DNA from: Anaerolineae bacterium
GTDB lineage: Bacteria; Desulfobacterota; Desulfobacteria; Desulfobacterales; ETH-SRB1
Length of the DNA: 64,000 bases
Direction of reading: 5' to 3'
Assembly: GCA_035529315.1 (NCBI GenBank)
Contig: DATKWZ010000034.1
Span: forward strand, 78,739-142,738
Part shown: in pieces, positions 51,902-64,000 of the stretch
Position numbering within the stretch: the first letter of the stretch is position 1
Layout of the letters: each line of letters opens with the position of its first letter
The notes under the pieces: model-generated
What the model was told of the DNA's origin: nothing
Database searches by the model: none
What the model saw: only the letters and a program-made list of their open reading frames with translations
Position numbers and translations under genes: made by a program

Positions 51902-53797
51902 ATGCAACTTTCGGCCCAACAAAAAGAGGCTGTTGAATATATCGGTTCTCCGGCGTTGGTCGTAGCAGGCGCAGGCTCAGGGAAAACACGGACATTGACC
52001 GCTAAAATCTCTCATCTTATGTCAAGCGGCTATGATCCCGAGCGTATTCTTGCGATTACATTTACCAATAAGGCTGCAGACGAGATGAAGAGCCGGCTTG
52101 TTCGTATGACAAAAATCCCGGCAGAACGTTTCCCGTGGGTTCGAACATTTCATTCCGCATGTTTTAAAATCTTAAAGAAACATTGCTCCCTGCTTGGGTA
52201 TAATATTCCTCTCCAGATCTACGCGGGATACCATCAACAAAAGATAATCAAGGATATTATTGTAGGAAAAATGAATTTTGAGAAAAAGCATGTCCAACCT
52301 GTTTTAGCTCAAATTTCCAGTGCAAAAAACTCCGGCAATCCCTTTGAATATCTTGACCATAAGCTTCACTCTTTCCGTATCAGATTGCTCGATGTTTTTA
52401 ATCTTTATGAAAAGGAACTTAAATCAAATAATGCTGTTGATTTTGATAATATTTTGATTTTGACACGCAATCTGCTTCAAGATCACAAAGATGTGCGCAA
52501 GCAGTACCAAAAGCTTTTCCAGTTTATTCTTGTGGATGAATATCAGGACACCAATAATCTTCAGGAGGATCTTACAGGGCTGTTGCTTGGAAACGGCAAC
52601 CTCTTCTGCGTAGGTGATGACTGGCAGGCAATTTATTCATTTAGAGGAAGCAATATGGACCATTTTCTGTTGTTTCCTGAAAAGTACAAAGAGGCAAAGG
52701 TTTTCAGGCTGGAACAGAACTATCGTTCCGCAGACGAGATTGTTCGGACGGCAAATGATCTGATCGGATACAATGACAACAAGATGGAAAAAAGGTGCTT
52801 CTCTGACAAGCGTGGGGGATTGGTTGAGATTTATGATTTTTTCGATGAAAAAAAAGAGGCTGTATGGGTTGCCGGAAAGATCAAATCTCTTGGTGAAATG
52901 GGTCTTGCTTATAGTAAAATGGCTGTTTTGTACAGGACTAAATTTTGCTCTCTTTCCTTTGAGAAGGCATTCAGATCTTTTGGAATTCCGTACCGGATGT
53001 TAGGTGGAAAGGGGTTTTTTGAACGTAAGGAGGTCATGGATATAAACTGCTATCTTACCGCAGCGGTTTTTGAAAAAGATGATGCATCCTTTGAGCGGAT
53101 TGTAAATATTCCCAAACGGGGGATCGGTCCCGCGGCTGTCAATAAGATCGCTCAGATAAAAACAGGCGAGATGAGCCTTCAGGACGCTGCGCGCAAGGCT
53201 CTTGGTGAAAAGCTTCTGGCTCCCGCAATATATAATTCTCTCAGCGCGTTAATCAGGTTGCTTGATGATATTAAGGATATGAAACCTGATGCTGCAATCC
53301 GCGAGATATTGTTAAAGGTTAACTATCTGGATTATATTAAAGAGTATTCCATAGCCGGTTCAATGGATTATACGTCAAGGGAGGAAAACATTGACCAGCT
53401 TATTTATTCAGCTTCCCAAAAAGATACAATTGTAGAATACCTTGAAGAAGCCGCCCTGATTAAGGAGGACAAAGAAGATGAAGAAGACAAAAAAAGCGGG
53501 GTAATTCTGTCAACTATACACGCTTCCAAGGGGTTGGAGTACAGGGCGGTCTTTGTGGTTGCATGTGAAGAACAGCTTTTCCCTCACTGGAGGTCCATGG
53601 ATTCAGAAATGGGTCTTAATGAGGAACGTAGACTTATGTATGTTGCGATGACAAGGGCCGAGCATTTTTTATTTTTGACTCATGCAAATTATAGAAGGGG
53701 TCAATTCAACAAAAAAAGCCGGTTTTTAGATGAAATCAATGATTCATTAAATTATGATGGCATCGTAAAAAGTAAAAAAACCACTCTTTGCAATTAG
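51902..53797 (+). CDS. UvrD/Rep-family superfamily I DNA helicase
   Basis: This 631-residue 3'-5' helicase has all SF1 motifs: Q motif and LSAQQKEAV, Walker A GAGSGKT (about 23-29), TFTNKAADEM, FILVDEYQDTN, DDWQAIYSFRGS, FRLEQNYRS, STIHASKGLEYRAVF and EERRLMYVAMTRAE. It is somewhat shorter than Rep or PcrA, ending soon after the last motif. It may act in repair or replication restart. AAGGA precedes the ATG. The coding sequence near the end, GGCATCGTAAAAAGTAAAA, resembles the dispersed GTAAAAAGTC element, so the C-terminus may be repeat-derived. fumarase follows 12 bases later. Confidence 0.92.
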   Translation: MQLSAQQKEAVEYIGSPALVVAGAGSGKTRTLTAKISHLMSSGYDPERILAITFTNKAADEMKSRLVRMTKIPAERFPWVRTFHSACFKILKKHCSLLGYNIPLQIYAGYHQQKIIKDIIVGKMNFEKKHVQPVLAQISSAKNSGNPFEYLDHKLHSFRIRLLDVFNLYEKELKSNNAVDFDNILILTRNLLQDHKDVRKQYQKLFQFILVDEYQDTNNLQEDLTGLLLGNGNLFCVGDDWQAIYSFRGSNMDHFLLFPEKYKEAKVFRLEQNYRSADEIVRTANDLIGYNDNKMEKRCFSDKRGGLVEIYDFFDEKKEAVWVAGKIKSLGEMGLAYSKMAVLYRTKFCSLSFEKAFRSFGIPYRMLGGKGFFERKEVMDINCYLTAAVFEKDDASFERIVNIPKRGIGPAAVNKIAQIKTGEMSLQDAARKALGEKLLAPAIYNSLSALIRLLDDIKDMKPDAAIREILLKVNYLDYIKEYSIAGSMDYTSREENIDQLIYSASQKDTIVEYLEEAALIKEDKEDEEDKKSGVILSTIHASKGLEYRAVFVVACEEQLFPHWRSMDSEMGLNEERRLMYVAMTRAEHFLFLTHANYRRGQFNKKSRFLDEINDSLNYDGIVKSKKTTLCN

Positions 53798-53809
53798 GAG
53801 AAATCTGCA

Positions 53810-55420
53810 ATGGTAGAATTTGCCTATCAGGAAATGTTTCCCTTGAAAGATGATTTCACCCCTTATCGTTTAATAACAACAGACCATATCGGCTTAAAAT
53901 CCTTTCTGGACTTTGAGATAGTGAAAATCGCCCCTGAGGGGCTTACCCTCCTTGTCGAACAGGCATTCAAAGATGTATCCCACCTGCTCAGACCGTCTCA
54001 TCTCAAGCAATTAGCAATGATTGTTGATGACCCGCAAGCTTCTAGAAACGACAGATATGTTGCCCTTGAGATGCTGAGAAATGCGGTTATTTCCGCACAA
54101 GGGGTATTCCCTCTGTGCCAGGATACCGGAACCGCTGTTGTTATAGGCAAAAAGGGGCAAAAGGTTTGGACCGGTTTTTCTGACAAGGAGGCTATTTCAA
54201 AGGGGATATTTAATGCCTATACAAAAAACAATCTGCGTTATTCACAGCTGGCTCCATTAACCATGTTTGATGAAATAAATACAGGATGCAATCTTCCCGC
54301 CCAGATAGAACTGTATGCCGCAAAAGGGGATGAATATAATTTTCTTTTCATTGCAAAGGGAGGGGGGTCTGCAAATAAAACCTTATTTTATCAGGAAACA
54401 AAGGCGATATTGACACCTGAGAAGCTGGTCGGCTTTCTGGAAAATAAAATGAAATCCCTTGGAACCGCTGCATGCCCTCCTTATCATCTTGCTTTTGTTG
54501 TCGGAGGAACCTCTGCTGAAGCAAATTTAAAGACGGTTAAACTGGCCTCAGCCGGATATCTGGATACCCTCCCCGAAAAAGGAAATAAGTTGGGGCATGC
54601 TTTCAGAGACATGAAACTTGAAGCGCAATTGCTTAAGATATCACGCGAACTCGGAATCGGCGCACAATTCGGAGGAAAATATTTCTGCCACGATATAAGA
54701 GTGGTGCGACTTCCACGGCACGGAGCATCCTGTCCAATAGGCCTTGGCGTAAGCTGCAGCGCGGACAGGAACATCAAGGCAAAAATTACGCGTGACGGTA
54801 TTTTTCTGGAAAGGCTTGAACCTGATCCGGCAAACTATCTTCCGTGTCCGCAAATAGACAAATATGATGCCGTGCGAATAGACCTGAATAAGCCCATAGA
54901 TGAGATCAGGACAATTTTGAGCAAATACCCTGTAGCAACCCCTCTTTTGCTAAACGGTAAAATTGTTGTGGCAAGAGACATGGCTCATGCCAGGCTAAAA
55001 GAGCGGCTCGACAGTGGCCAAGGTCTTCCGAGCTATTTTAAAGACCACATTATATATTATGCAGGTCCGGCAAAAACCCCGCCCGGATATCCTTCCGGTT
55101 CCTTTGGCCCTACGACTGCCGGGCGCATGGACCCTTACGTGCCTGTTTTCCAGAAACACGGCGGCTCCATGATAATGCTTGCCAAGGGAAACCGTTCCAT
55201 GGAGATTGTAGATTCGTGTAAAAAATACGGCGGTTTTTACCTTGGGTCTATTGGTGGGCCTGCCGCACGGCTGGGCAAAGAGTGTATTACAGACATTGAA
55301 ACCATTGCCTATCCCGAACTGGGCATGGAATCAATCTTGTTGATTACAGTAAAGGATTTTCCGGCATTTATTATTATCGATGACAAGGGAAATGATTTTT
55401 TTCAAAATCTTCTGACTTAA
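53810..55420 (+). CDS. Class I fumarate hydratase (single-chain, [4Fe-4S])
   Basis: The 536-residue protein carries the alpha and beta halves of class I fumarase in one chain, as in FumA/FumB. Likely cluster ligands are cysteines in [10 protein letters not shown] (about 104), TGCNLPAQI (about 163) and [10 protein letters not shown] (about 308). The C-terminal half contains [17 protein letters not shown] and the end block [13 protein letters not shown]. It hydrates fumarate to malate and is oxygen-sensitive, which suits an anaerobe. TTAGGAG supports the ATG. It is 12 bases after the helicase and about 500 bases before nifJ. Tartrate dehydratase is a related alternative but less likely given the length and context. 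Confidence 0.92.
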   Translation: MVEFAYQEMFPLKDDFTPYRLITTDHIGLKSFLDFEIVKIAPEGLTLLVEQAFKDVSHLLRPSHLKQLAMIVDDPQASRNDRYVALEMLRNAVISAQGVFPLCQDTGTAVVIGKKGQKVWTGFSDKEAISKGIFNAYTKNNLRYSQLAPLTMFDEINTGCNLPAQIELYAAKGDEYNFLFIAKGGGSANKTLFYQETKAILTPEKLVGFLENKMKSLGTAACPPYHLAFVVGGTSAEANLKTVKLASAGYLDTLPEKGNKLGHAFRDMKLEAQLLKISRELGIGAQFGGKYFCHDIRVVRLPRHGASCPIGLGVSCSADRNIKAKITRDGIFLERLEPDPANYLPCPQIDKYDAVRIDLNKPIDEIRTILSKYPVATPLLLNGKIVVARDMAHARLKERLDSGQGLPSYFKDHIIYYAGPAKTPPGYPSGSFGPTTAGRMDPYVPVFQKHGGSMIMLAKGNRSMEIVDSCKKYGGFYLGSIGGPAARLGKECITDIETIAYPELGMESILLITVKDFPAFIIIDDKGNDFFQNLLT

Positions 55421-59447
<4,027 letters not shown>

Positions 59448-59572
59448 GAAATTTTTTTTGACAGGATTAACAGGATATTCAGGATTAAAATATTAAAACC
59501 CATTGCTTGTTTATCTTGTTATCCTGTTTGATTTTTTTCAATAAATATAGTTGGTTCTACCCACATTAGTCA

Positions 59573-60202
59573 TTAGTGTTGGTCATTTGCCGTCTCAAGC
59601 TCATTTATCATCTTGAGAAGCTGTTGGCTGCTTTTTAATATGGTCCGGGCAAACTCCTGCTGCTTTTCATTCAGGGCTCCGTAAAATGGGTTTTGAATAA
59701 GATCAGCCGTACCAATAATGCTGGTTAATGGCGAGCGGAGGTCGTGGGCTGTTTTGGTGGACAATAAAGGACCGGAAATTCCGCTTCCACCGCCACGGTC
59801 AATGAGCTGTTTTATCCTCAACATACTCTTAACCCGTGTTACCATCTCAAGGTTGTCAACCGGCTGCACTATATAATCATCCGCCCCTATTTCCAATCCC
59901 CTGATCTTGCTTTTCAGGTCAGAGGCGGTTGCGGTGAGAAAGATGATCGGGATATGGTTTGTCTGTTCGTCTTCTTTAAGGATTTTGCAAACCTCAAAGC
60001 CGTCCATTCCAGGCATGTAAATATCGAGCAGGATAACGTCGGGAGGCTCTTTTTTGACTATCTTCAAACACTCTTCGCCGTCCCCGGCCGATATTACCCT
60101 GCAGCCTATATAGGACCTTAATATTTCGCATATCAAAAAAGAGATATCTTTATTGTCTTCAACAACCAGGATTGTCGGGTTTTCGAGTTGCCGGGTTCTC
60201 AA
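59573..60202 (-). CDS. Receiver-DHp protein lacking an ATPase domain
   Basis: A 209-residue protein with a receiver domain (D60 in LLDIYMPGMDGFEV, acidic pair in VVEDN) followed by a histidine-kinase dimerisation domain with H153 in TAHDLRSPLTSIIG. It stops after the second DHp helix, so the catalytic ATP-binding domain is absent; no remnant is seen before 59447. The near-invariant receiver lysine (usual TKP or NKP) is glutamine (IVQPVDN, codon CAG). It starts 36 bases after the hybrid kinase stop and is surely co-transcribed with it. It might be a phosphotransfer or scaffold partner of that kinase, or a dominant-negative form; this is inference. Confidence 0.87.
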   Translation of the reverse strand: MRTRQLENPTILVVEDNKDISFLICEILRSYIGCRVISAGDGEECLKIVKKEPPDVILLDIYMPGMDGFEVCKILKEDEQTNHIPIIFLTATASDLKSKIRGLEIGADDYIVQPVDNLEMVTRVKSMLRIKQLIDRGGGSGISGPLLSTKTAHDLRSPLTSIIGTADLIQNPFYGALNEKQQEFARTILKSSQQLLKMINELETANDQH

Positions 60203-60238
60203 GTGGTTATCCCCTTTGTTTTTGAGTTTTCAGATATT

Positions 60239-63200
60239 TTAGGCCAGCCATTTTTTGACCATCCTCAGCAGGTCATCGGGCATTACCGGTTTTGAAAGGT
60301 AATCGCTGCAACCCTCCGCGAGTACCTTTTCCCTGTCTCCCTTCATGGCTCTGGCTGTGAGGCCGATTATCGGGACATCTTTCAGCTTTTCCATCTCCCT
60401 TATATGCTTTGTTGCTTTAAATCCGTCCATGACCGGCATTTGCATATCCATCAGAATCAGATCAGGCATCTCTTTTTCTGCCATGTCTACAGCCTCCTGC
60501 CCGTTCCTTGCCACATAGATTTTGCAATCCGCCTGCATCATGATTTCCTTGAGAAGAACCAGGTTGTCGCTGTTGTCTTCGACTATCAAAACCTTTGCCG
60601 GCCCGATCCTCTCCGGTTTTTCCCCCGTGGCCTGACGACCGGTTGCTTTACCCGCGCACGGTCGATATAATATCTTATTTATCTCAGATAGAAAAGCCTT
60701 CTTGTTTATCTGCCCTTTTATAATCACCCCCTTTACGCTTTTACCAAGAGCTTTTTCCCTATCCTCTGTAATATCAGCAGTAAGGATCATTACCGGCAGA
60801 TCCTTTAAATCTTCTCTCTTTTGAAGCTCTTCAAGAACCTTAAAACCGTCCATTCCAGGCATGCGCAGGTCAAGGAGGATCAGGTCTGGAAGATATTTGT
60901 TTAAAAGCAAAAGTCCTTCCGGACCGGTTAAGGCAGATGTCAGGTAATAGTTTTCTTCTTTAAAAATTATTTCCAGCTCCTTTATAATGACAGGATCATC
61001 GTCTATTATCAGAATCTTGCCTCTCTTCTCGCCAGGAGCCGGAAGCTCTTTACATGTCTCCTGAACAACCAGAGCCTTCCTTACCGTTTTCTTCCAATCT
61101 TCTTCCTTTAACCTTAATTTACTTCTTCTGTCTTTTAATAATATTATTATAAAGGTAGAGCCCTTTCCAGCCTCACTTTGCACCTCTATCTTTCCGCCCA
61201 TTAACTTAAGCAGATGGTAGCAGATATTGAGTCCGAGGCCTGTGCCATCGTATTTTCTTGTTAATGAACCGTCCACCTGGCGGAAGGGTTCGAAAATATG
61301 GTCTATTGCATCGGCCGGTATCCCTATCCCTGTATCGCTGACCTTTATGATCACCCTGTCATGAAGCTCGTCCTTCTTAAACCCGGCAGATATGCTGATT
61401 TTGCCCTTTTCGGTAAACTTGGCGGCATTCCCGATAAGATTTACTAAAACCTGCCTTAACTTATTAATATCGCAATAAACAAAAATATCATCGCCAACAT
61501 CTATGTCAAGAGAAAGGCCCTTTCTCTCAATAAGTGGCATGATATCGCAGGAAACGCTCGTTATGGATTTCTTAAGCCATATCTTGCTTATGGACATATC
61601 AACCTTGCCTGACTCGATCTTTGCAAGGTCCAGGATATCGTTTATCAATCGCAGGAGATTTTTCCCGTTTCTTTCAACAATCTCGATATATTCTTTCTGC
61701 TTTTCATTAATCTGCCCGGCAATTTCTTTTCCCATGAGGTTTGTCAGGCCAAGCATGGAATTTAACGGCGTGCGAAGCTCATGCGACATGTTTGATAGAA
61801 ATTCCGACTTGAGCCGGCTGGCTTCCTCCACACGTTCAGACTTTGCCTCTATCTCCTTTTTTTGATATATCAGCTCCTCGCTCTGTGCCCGGATCTCCTC
61901 GTTCTGTGCCTGGATCTCCTCGTTCTGTGCCTGGATTTCCTCGTTCTGGGCTGCCAGAAGCTCATTTTTCCTTTTTAAACCCTCAGCCGTCTGCTCCAGC
62001 CTCAGATAGGTAAGCGCATTATTGATACCTATGCCGAGTTGATAGGCCACCGTGTTTAAAAATTCAAGACTTCTGTCCGTATACTCGTGAATACTTGCAA
62101 GCTCCAGAACACCTATGAGTTGATTTTTAATGGTGATCGGTATACAAATAACATTTTTTGGCACACCCTCCATACCGCCCGAGGAGATTTTGAAATAGTT
62201 TTCCGGCACATCTTTAACCAGTATCACTTTTTTTTCCAAAGCGCTCTGGCCCGCTAGTCCATGACCGAGCCTGAAACCGTCTCCCAAAAGCTCTTTGTCA
62301 ACGGCATAGGTTGAGCCCGGGCGCAGACTTTTTGATTCCTCTTCATATAGATAGATCATACCTAACTGGGAATCGGAATGAGTTGCTATTTTACCTGTTA
62401 TACTTTTTAAAAGCGGTTCGATCTCAAGCTCGGTATTAAGCGCTGTAACTATTTCATTGTGAGCTTTTTTGGTATTATTGTTTTGTTCCAGTCGCAGGGT
62501 TTTTTTCTTTAACGCCGCAGTCCTTATCTCCACCCTTTTTTCAAGTAAACGGTTATACCTTTCAATTTTTTCCCTTGATTTCATCAGGTTTTGCGTCATA
62601 TGGTTGAGACAAACACCCAGTCTGCCGATGTTACCCGCGGCATCAACCGGAACCTGTACAGTAAGATCCCCATCAGCTATCTTATCGGCAGCCTCTCTTA
62701 TCCTCTTTATAGGTTTTCTAACACTTGCAACAAACAGAAGGTCTGCCAGCACAACCCCTATAGCCATCAGCAGAGCAATTATCAGGCTCTGATTTCTCAA
62801 CATCTGAATGGGCATCAAAATTTCTTTGCGGTCTTTTTTGGCCTCAATAACCCAATCAAGGCCTTCTATTTCTGCCGGCCCGTATGCAATCGAGACAGAC
62901 TCCCCTCTGTAGTCGATCAGATCTTCGTTATGTCCTGACCCACCTTTAATGGCCTCCCCGTACGCTGCTGACACTGCCTTAACTTTCAGGATAGATCTTT
63001 CCTTTAAAAACCTCGAATTTGAACGCAAAAAGTAGTCTTTTCCGATCAAAAGTGTCTCGCCTGTATCTCCAAGACCATTATTTCTTGTCATGATCGTATT
63101 GATCTGGTCTGCAGGGATCCGGATTATCAATACACCGATCTTCTCTTCCGGCTTAAAACCTCTTCTTTCTTCACGCCTGATCATAGGCGCCCCGGCAAAG

Positions 63201-63748
63201 GCAGCTGGCATGCCTGAAGGCTGATATTCCTTAAAATCAACTATGTTTATACCGCTTTTAGCATTTTTAAAGCATTCAGCCAGACTGGTATCTGAATAGA
63301 TCCCGCTTATCAGGTTTGTGCCCCAATCCCCCCCCTTTTTTACAGTCATCAGAACATCGCCGTTGTTGCTGACAAAAAGCATATCCTCATATCCATACTC
63401 TTTGCTGATCTCCGCAAATCTTTTGTGGTGTCTCTTATCAACAGCCTTGAATTCCTCTCCGTCAAGACCACCCTTGTTGTATGCAGCGATATACTCTCCT
63501 GCGAAATCCTTTAACAGGCGGTGGTCGCTCAGTATTTTTAAATTCAATCTGAGATGTTTAAAAAAACCTTGCACCTCTGCCTTACGGTCCTCTCTGAGTG
63601 AGATCAATTGATTGACCGCCTGTTCGTTAATTATCTTGCCGGCATAGTGAAAGTTAATATAGCCGAGGATCATGACAGGAAGCAGCCCTATAAACAAAAA
63701 AAGAAGCGCCAGCTTTGTTCGAAATCTCATTTTTTTTATTATCGCCAT
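60239..63748 (-). CDS. Hybrid sensor histidine kinase (Cache-HAMP-GAF-coiled coil-HisKA-HATPase-REC-REC)
   Basis: The 1169-residue protein has a first membrane helix (about 13-30) and a periplasmic double-Cache-like sensor (to about 325). A second helix (about 328-350), HAMP, coiled coil and GAF (about 430-590) follow. A heptad-like segment is built of AQNEEIQ repeats. Then come the dimerisation domain with H656 in MSHELRTPLN and an ATPase domain with DTGIGIP and GTGLGLN. Two receivers (LLDLRMPGMDG and LMDMQMPVMDG) end the chain. In the first receiver the usual KP reads KG. It probably senses a small extracytoplasmic ligand. The next gene encodes a receiver-DHp protein that could be its partner. 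Confidence 0.92.
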   Translation of the reverse strand: MAIIKKMRFRTKLALLFLFIGLLPVMILGYINFHYAGKIINEQAVNQLISLREDRKAEVQGFFKHLRLNLKILSDHRLLKDFAGEYIAAYNKGGLDGEEFKAVDKRHHKRFAEISKEYGYEDMLFVSNNGDVLMTVKKGGDWGTNLISGIYSDTSLAECFKNAKSGINIVDFKEYQPSGMPAAFAGAPMIRREERRGFKPEEKIGVLIIRIPADQINTIMTRNNGLGDTGETLLIGKDYFLRSNSRFLKERSILKVKAVSAAYGEAIKGGSGHNEDLIDYRGESVSIAYGPAEIEGLDWVIEAKKDRKEILMPIQMLRNQSLIIALLMAIGVVLADLLFVASVRKPIKRIREAADKIADGDLTVQVPVDAAGNIGRLGVCLNHMTQNLMKSREKIERYNRLLEKRVEIRTAALKKKTLRLEQNNNTKKAHNEIVTALNTELEIEPLLKSITGKIATHSDSQLGMIYLYEEESKSLRPGSTYAVDKELLGDGFRLGHGLAGQSALEKKVILVKDVPENYFKISSGGMEGVPKNVICIPITIKNQLIGVLELASIHEYTDRSLEFLNTVAYQLGIGINNALTYLRLEQTAEGLKRKNELLAAQNEEIQAQNEEIQAQNEEIRAQSEELIYQKKEIEAKSERVEEASRLKSEFLSNMSHELRTPLNSMLGLTNLMGKEIAGQINEKQKEYIEIVERNGKNLLRLINDILDLAKIESGKVDMSISKIWLKKSITSVSCDIMPLIERKGLSLDIDVGDDIFVYCDINKLRQVLVNLIGNAAKFTEKGKISISAGFKKDELHDRVIIKVSDTGIGIPADAIDHIFEPFRQVDGSLTRKYDGTGLGLNICYHLLKLMGGKIEVQSEAGKGSTFIIILLKDRRSKLRLKEEDWKKTVRKALVVQETCKELPAPGEKRGKILIIDDDPVIIKELEIIFKEENYYLTSALTGPEGLLLLNKYLPDLILLDLRMPGMDGFKVLEELQKREDLKDLPVMILTADITEDREKALGKSVKGVIIKGQINKKAFLSEINKILYRPCAGKATGRQATGEKPERIGPAKVLIVEDNSDNLVLLKEIMMQADCKIYVARNGQEAVDMAEKEMPDLILMDMQMPVMDGFKATKHIREMEKLKDVPIIGLTARAMKGDREKVLAEGCSDYLSKPVMPDDLLRMVKKWLA
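61874..61957 (-). repeat. Four 21-bp tandem repeats in the kinase coding sequence
   Basis: Units at 61874, 61895, 61916 and 61937 are nearly identical (two are exact). They encode seven-residue AQNEEIQ-like steps of a coiled coil between the GAF and DHp domains. Copy-number change would lengthen the coil by one heptad without a frameshift. Confidence 0.8.
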
Positions 63749-64000
63749 CAGATTTTTCCTTTGGAGGTGGTTGAGTATGGAATAATATAACTTAAGTTTC
63801 GCACCCTGCTATTCAAAAAAAGTGTTAGACTGTAAGGGCCAAAATAAATTTTTAAAGCAAAATATTATTTCTTAAGCTTTCGACAACGGCACCAATAACC
63901 AACATTAAGACAATGCTTGAAACCACGTATGAGTTCAGTAAGTTATATATCCTTTGTGCCTGTTCTCGGCACAAGTCGTTGAGTGCTGGTTAAAAAAGAC
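63749..64000. other. Repeat-containing region upstream of the hybrid kinase
   Basis: CTTAAGTTTCGCACCCT (63791-63807) and GGGCCAAAATAAATTTTT (63836-63853) repeat the pair found upstream of the helicase. 63901-63959 is about 78% identical to 9761-9819. GGAGG lies just before the kinase ATG on the minus strand. No other gene is visible to the window end. Confidence 0.55.

Noticed and set aside
60404..60670. Plus-strand frame opposite the second receiver of the hybrid kinase
   Set aside because: Antisense to a canonical receiver domain; no independent support.

Overview
The window looks like a chromosomal segment of a moderately AT-rich sulfate-reducing deltaproteobacterium (Desulfobacterota, most like Desulfobacterales). 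The main reason is a dsrMKJOP membrane complex preceded by its usual RsbRD-N-type regulator. A CoFeSP-reactivase-like ASKHA protein, a one-subunit pyruvate:ferredoxin oxidoreductase, class I fumarase, AcnA and a nickel/cobalt ECF uptake operon fit an anaerobe with acetyl-CoA/Wood-Ljungdahl metabolism. No rRNA, tRNA, CRISPR array, phage or transposase gene was recognised.

Layout. 1-5288 (minus): RsbRD-N protein, dsrM, dsrK, dsrJ, dsrO and dsrP (cut by the window edge), behind a near-consensus sigma70 promoter. 5535-8240: aconitase. 8413-9633 (minus): a receiver-first histidine kinase. 9634-10232: non-coding with direct repeats. 10233-14411: a tight operon of a lipid acyltransferase, a GAF histidine kinase and an enolase-superfamily enzyme. 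14480-23106: a TsaC/YciO protein, guaB, dnaE, a mannose-1-phosphate guanylyltransferase with a damaged cupin, and a sugar aminotransferase. 23103-28313 (minus): nikK-like gene, outer-membrane porin, nikM, nikL, nikQ and nikO, with an attenuator-like terminator in the leader. 28741-33049: argS, a SPOR protein, gatC and gatA (no gatB). 33113-37095: a YkgJ-type protein, a PPC-domain protein, ilvE and a UTP-glucose-1-phosphate uridylyltransferase. 37212-41916: the ffh-rpsP-khpA-rimM-trmD-RNA methylase-rplS-rnhB translation cluster. 41917-51675 (minus): an unusual GAPDH, a 1397-residue dikinase-like protein translationally coupled to a RACo-like reactivase, and a CoA-transferase/GNAT fusion. 51902-59447: UvrD-type helicase, fumarase and pyruvate:ferredoxin oxidoreductase. 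59573-63748 (minus): a large hybrid kinase and a small receiver-DHp partner.

How the parts fit. The dsr complex links the menaquinone pool to cytoplasmic sulfite reduction. PFOR, fumarase and aconitase serve central carbon flow. Nickel uptake would supply hydrogenase and CODH/ACS, and the ASKHA protein would reactivate a corrinoid protein. The remaining genes are mostly housekeeping.

The intergenic DNA is the other striking part. It is crowded with at least half a dozen families of inverted-repeat elements. One, with core GAATTCGTAAAAAGTC, recurs more than ten times and often lies directly against stop codons. The best candidates for undescribed biology are the dikinase/reactivase gene pair, the receiver-DHp protein lacking both the conserved receiver lysine and the ATPase domain, the kinase/acyltransferase/enolase operon, and the stop-adjacent palindrome family.
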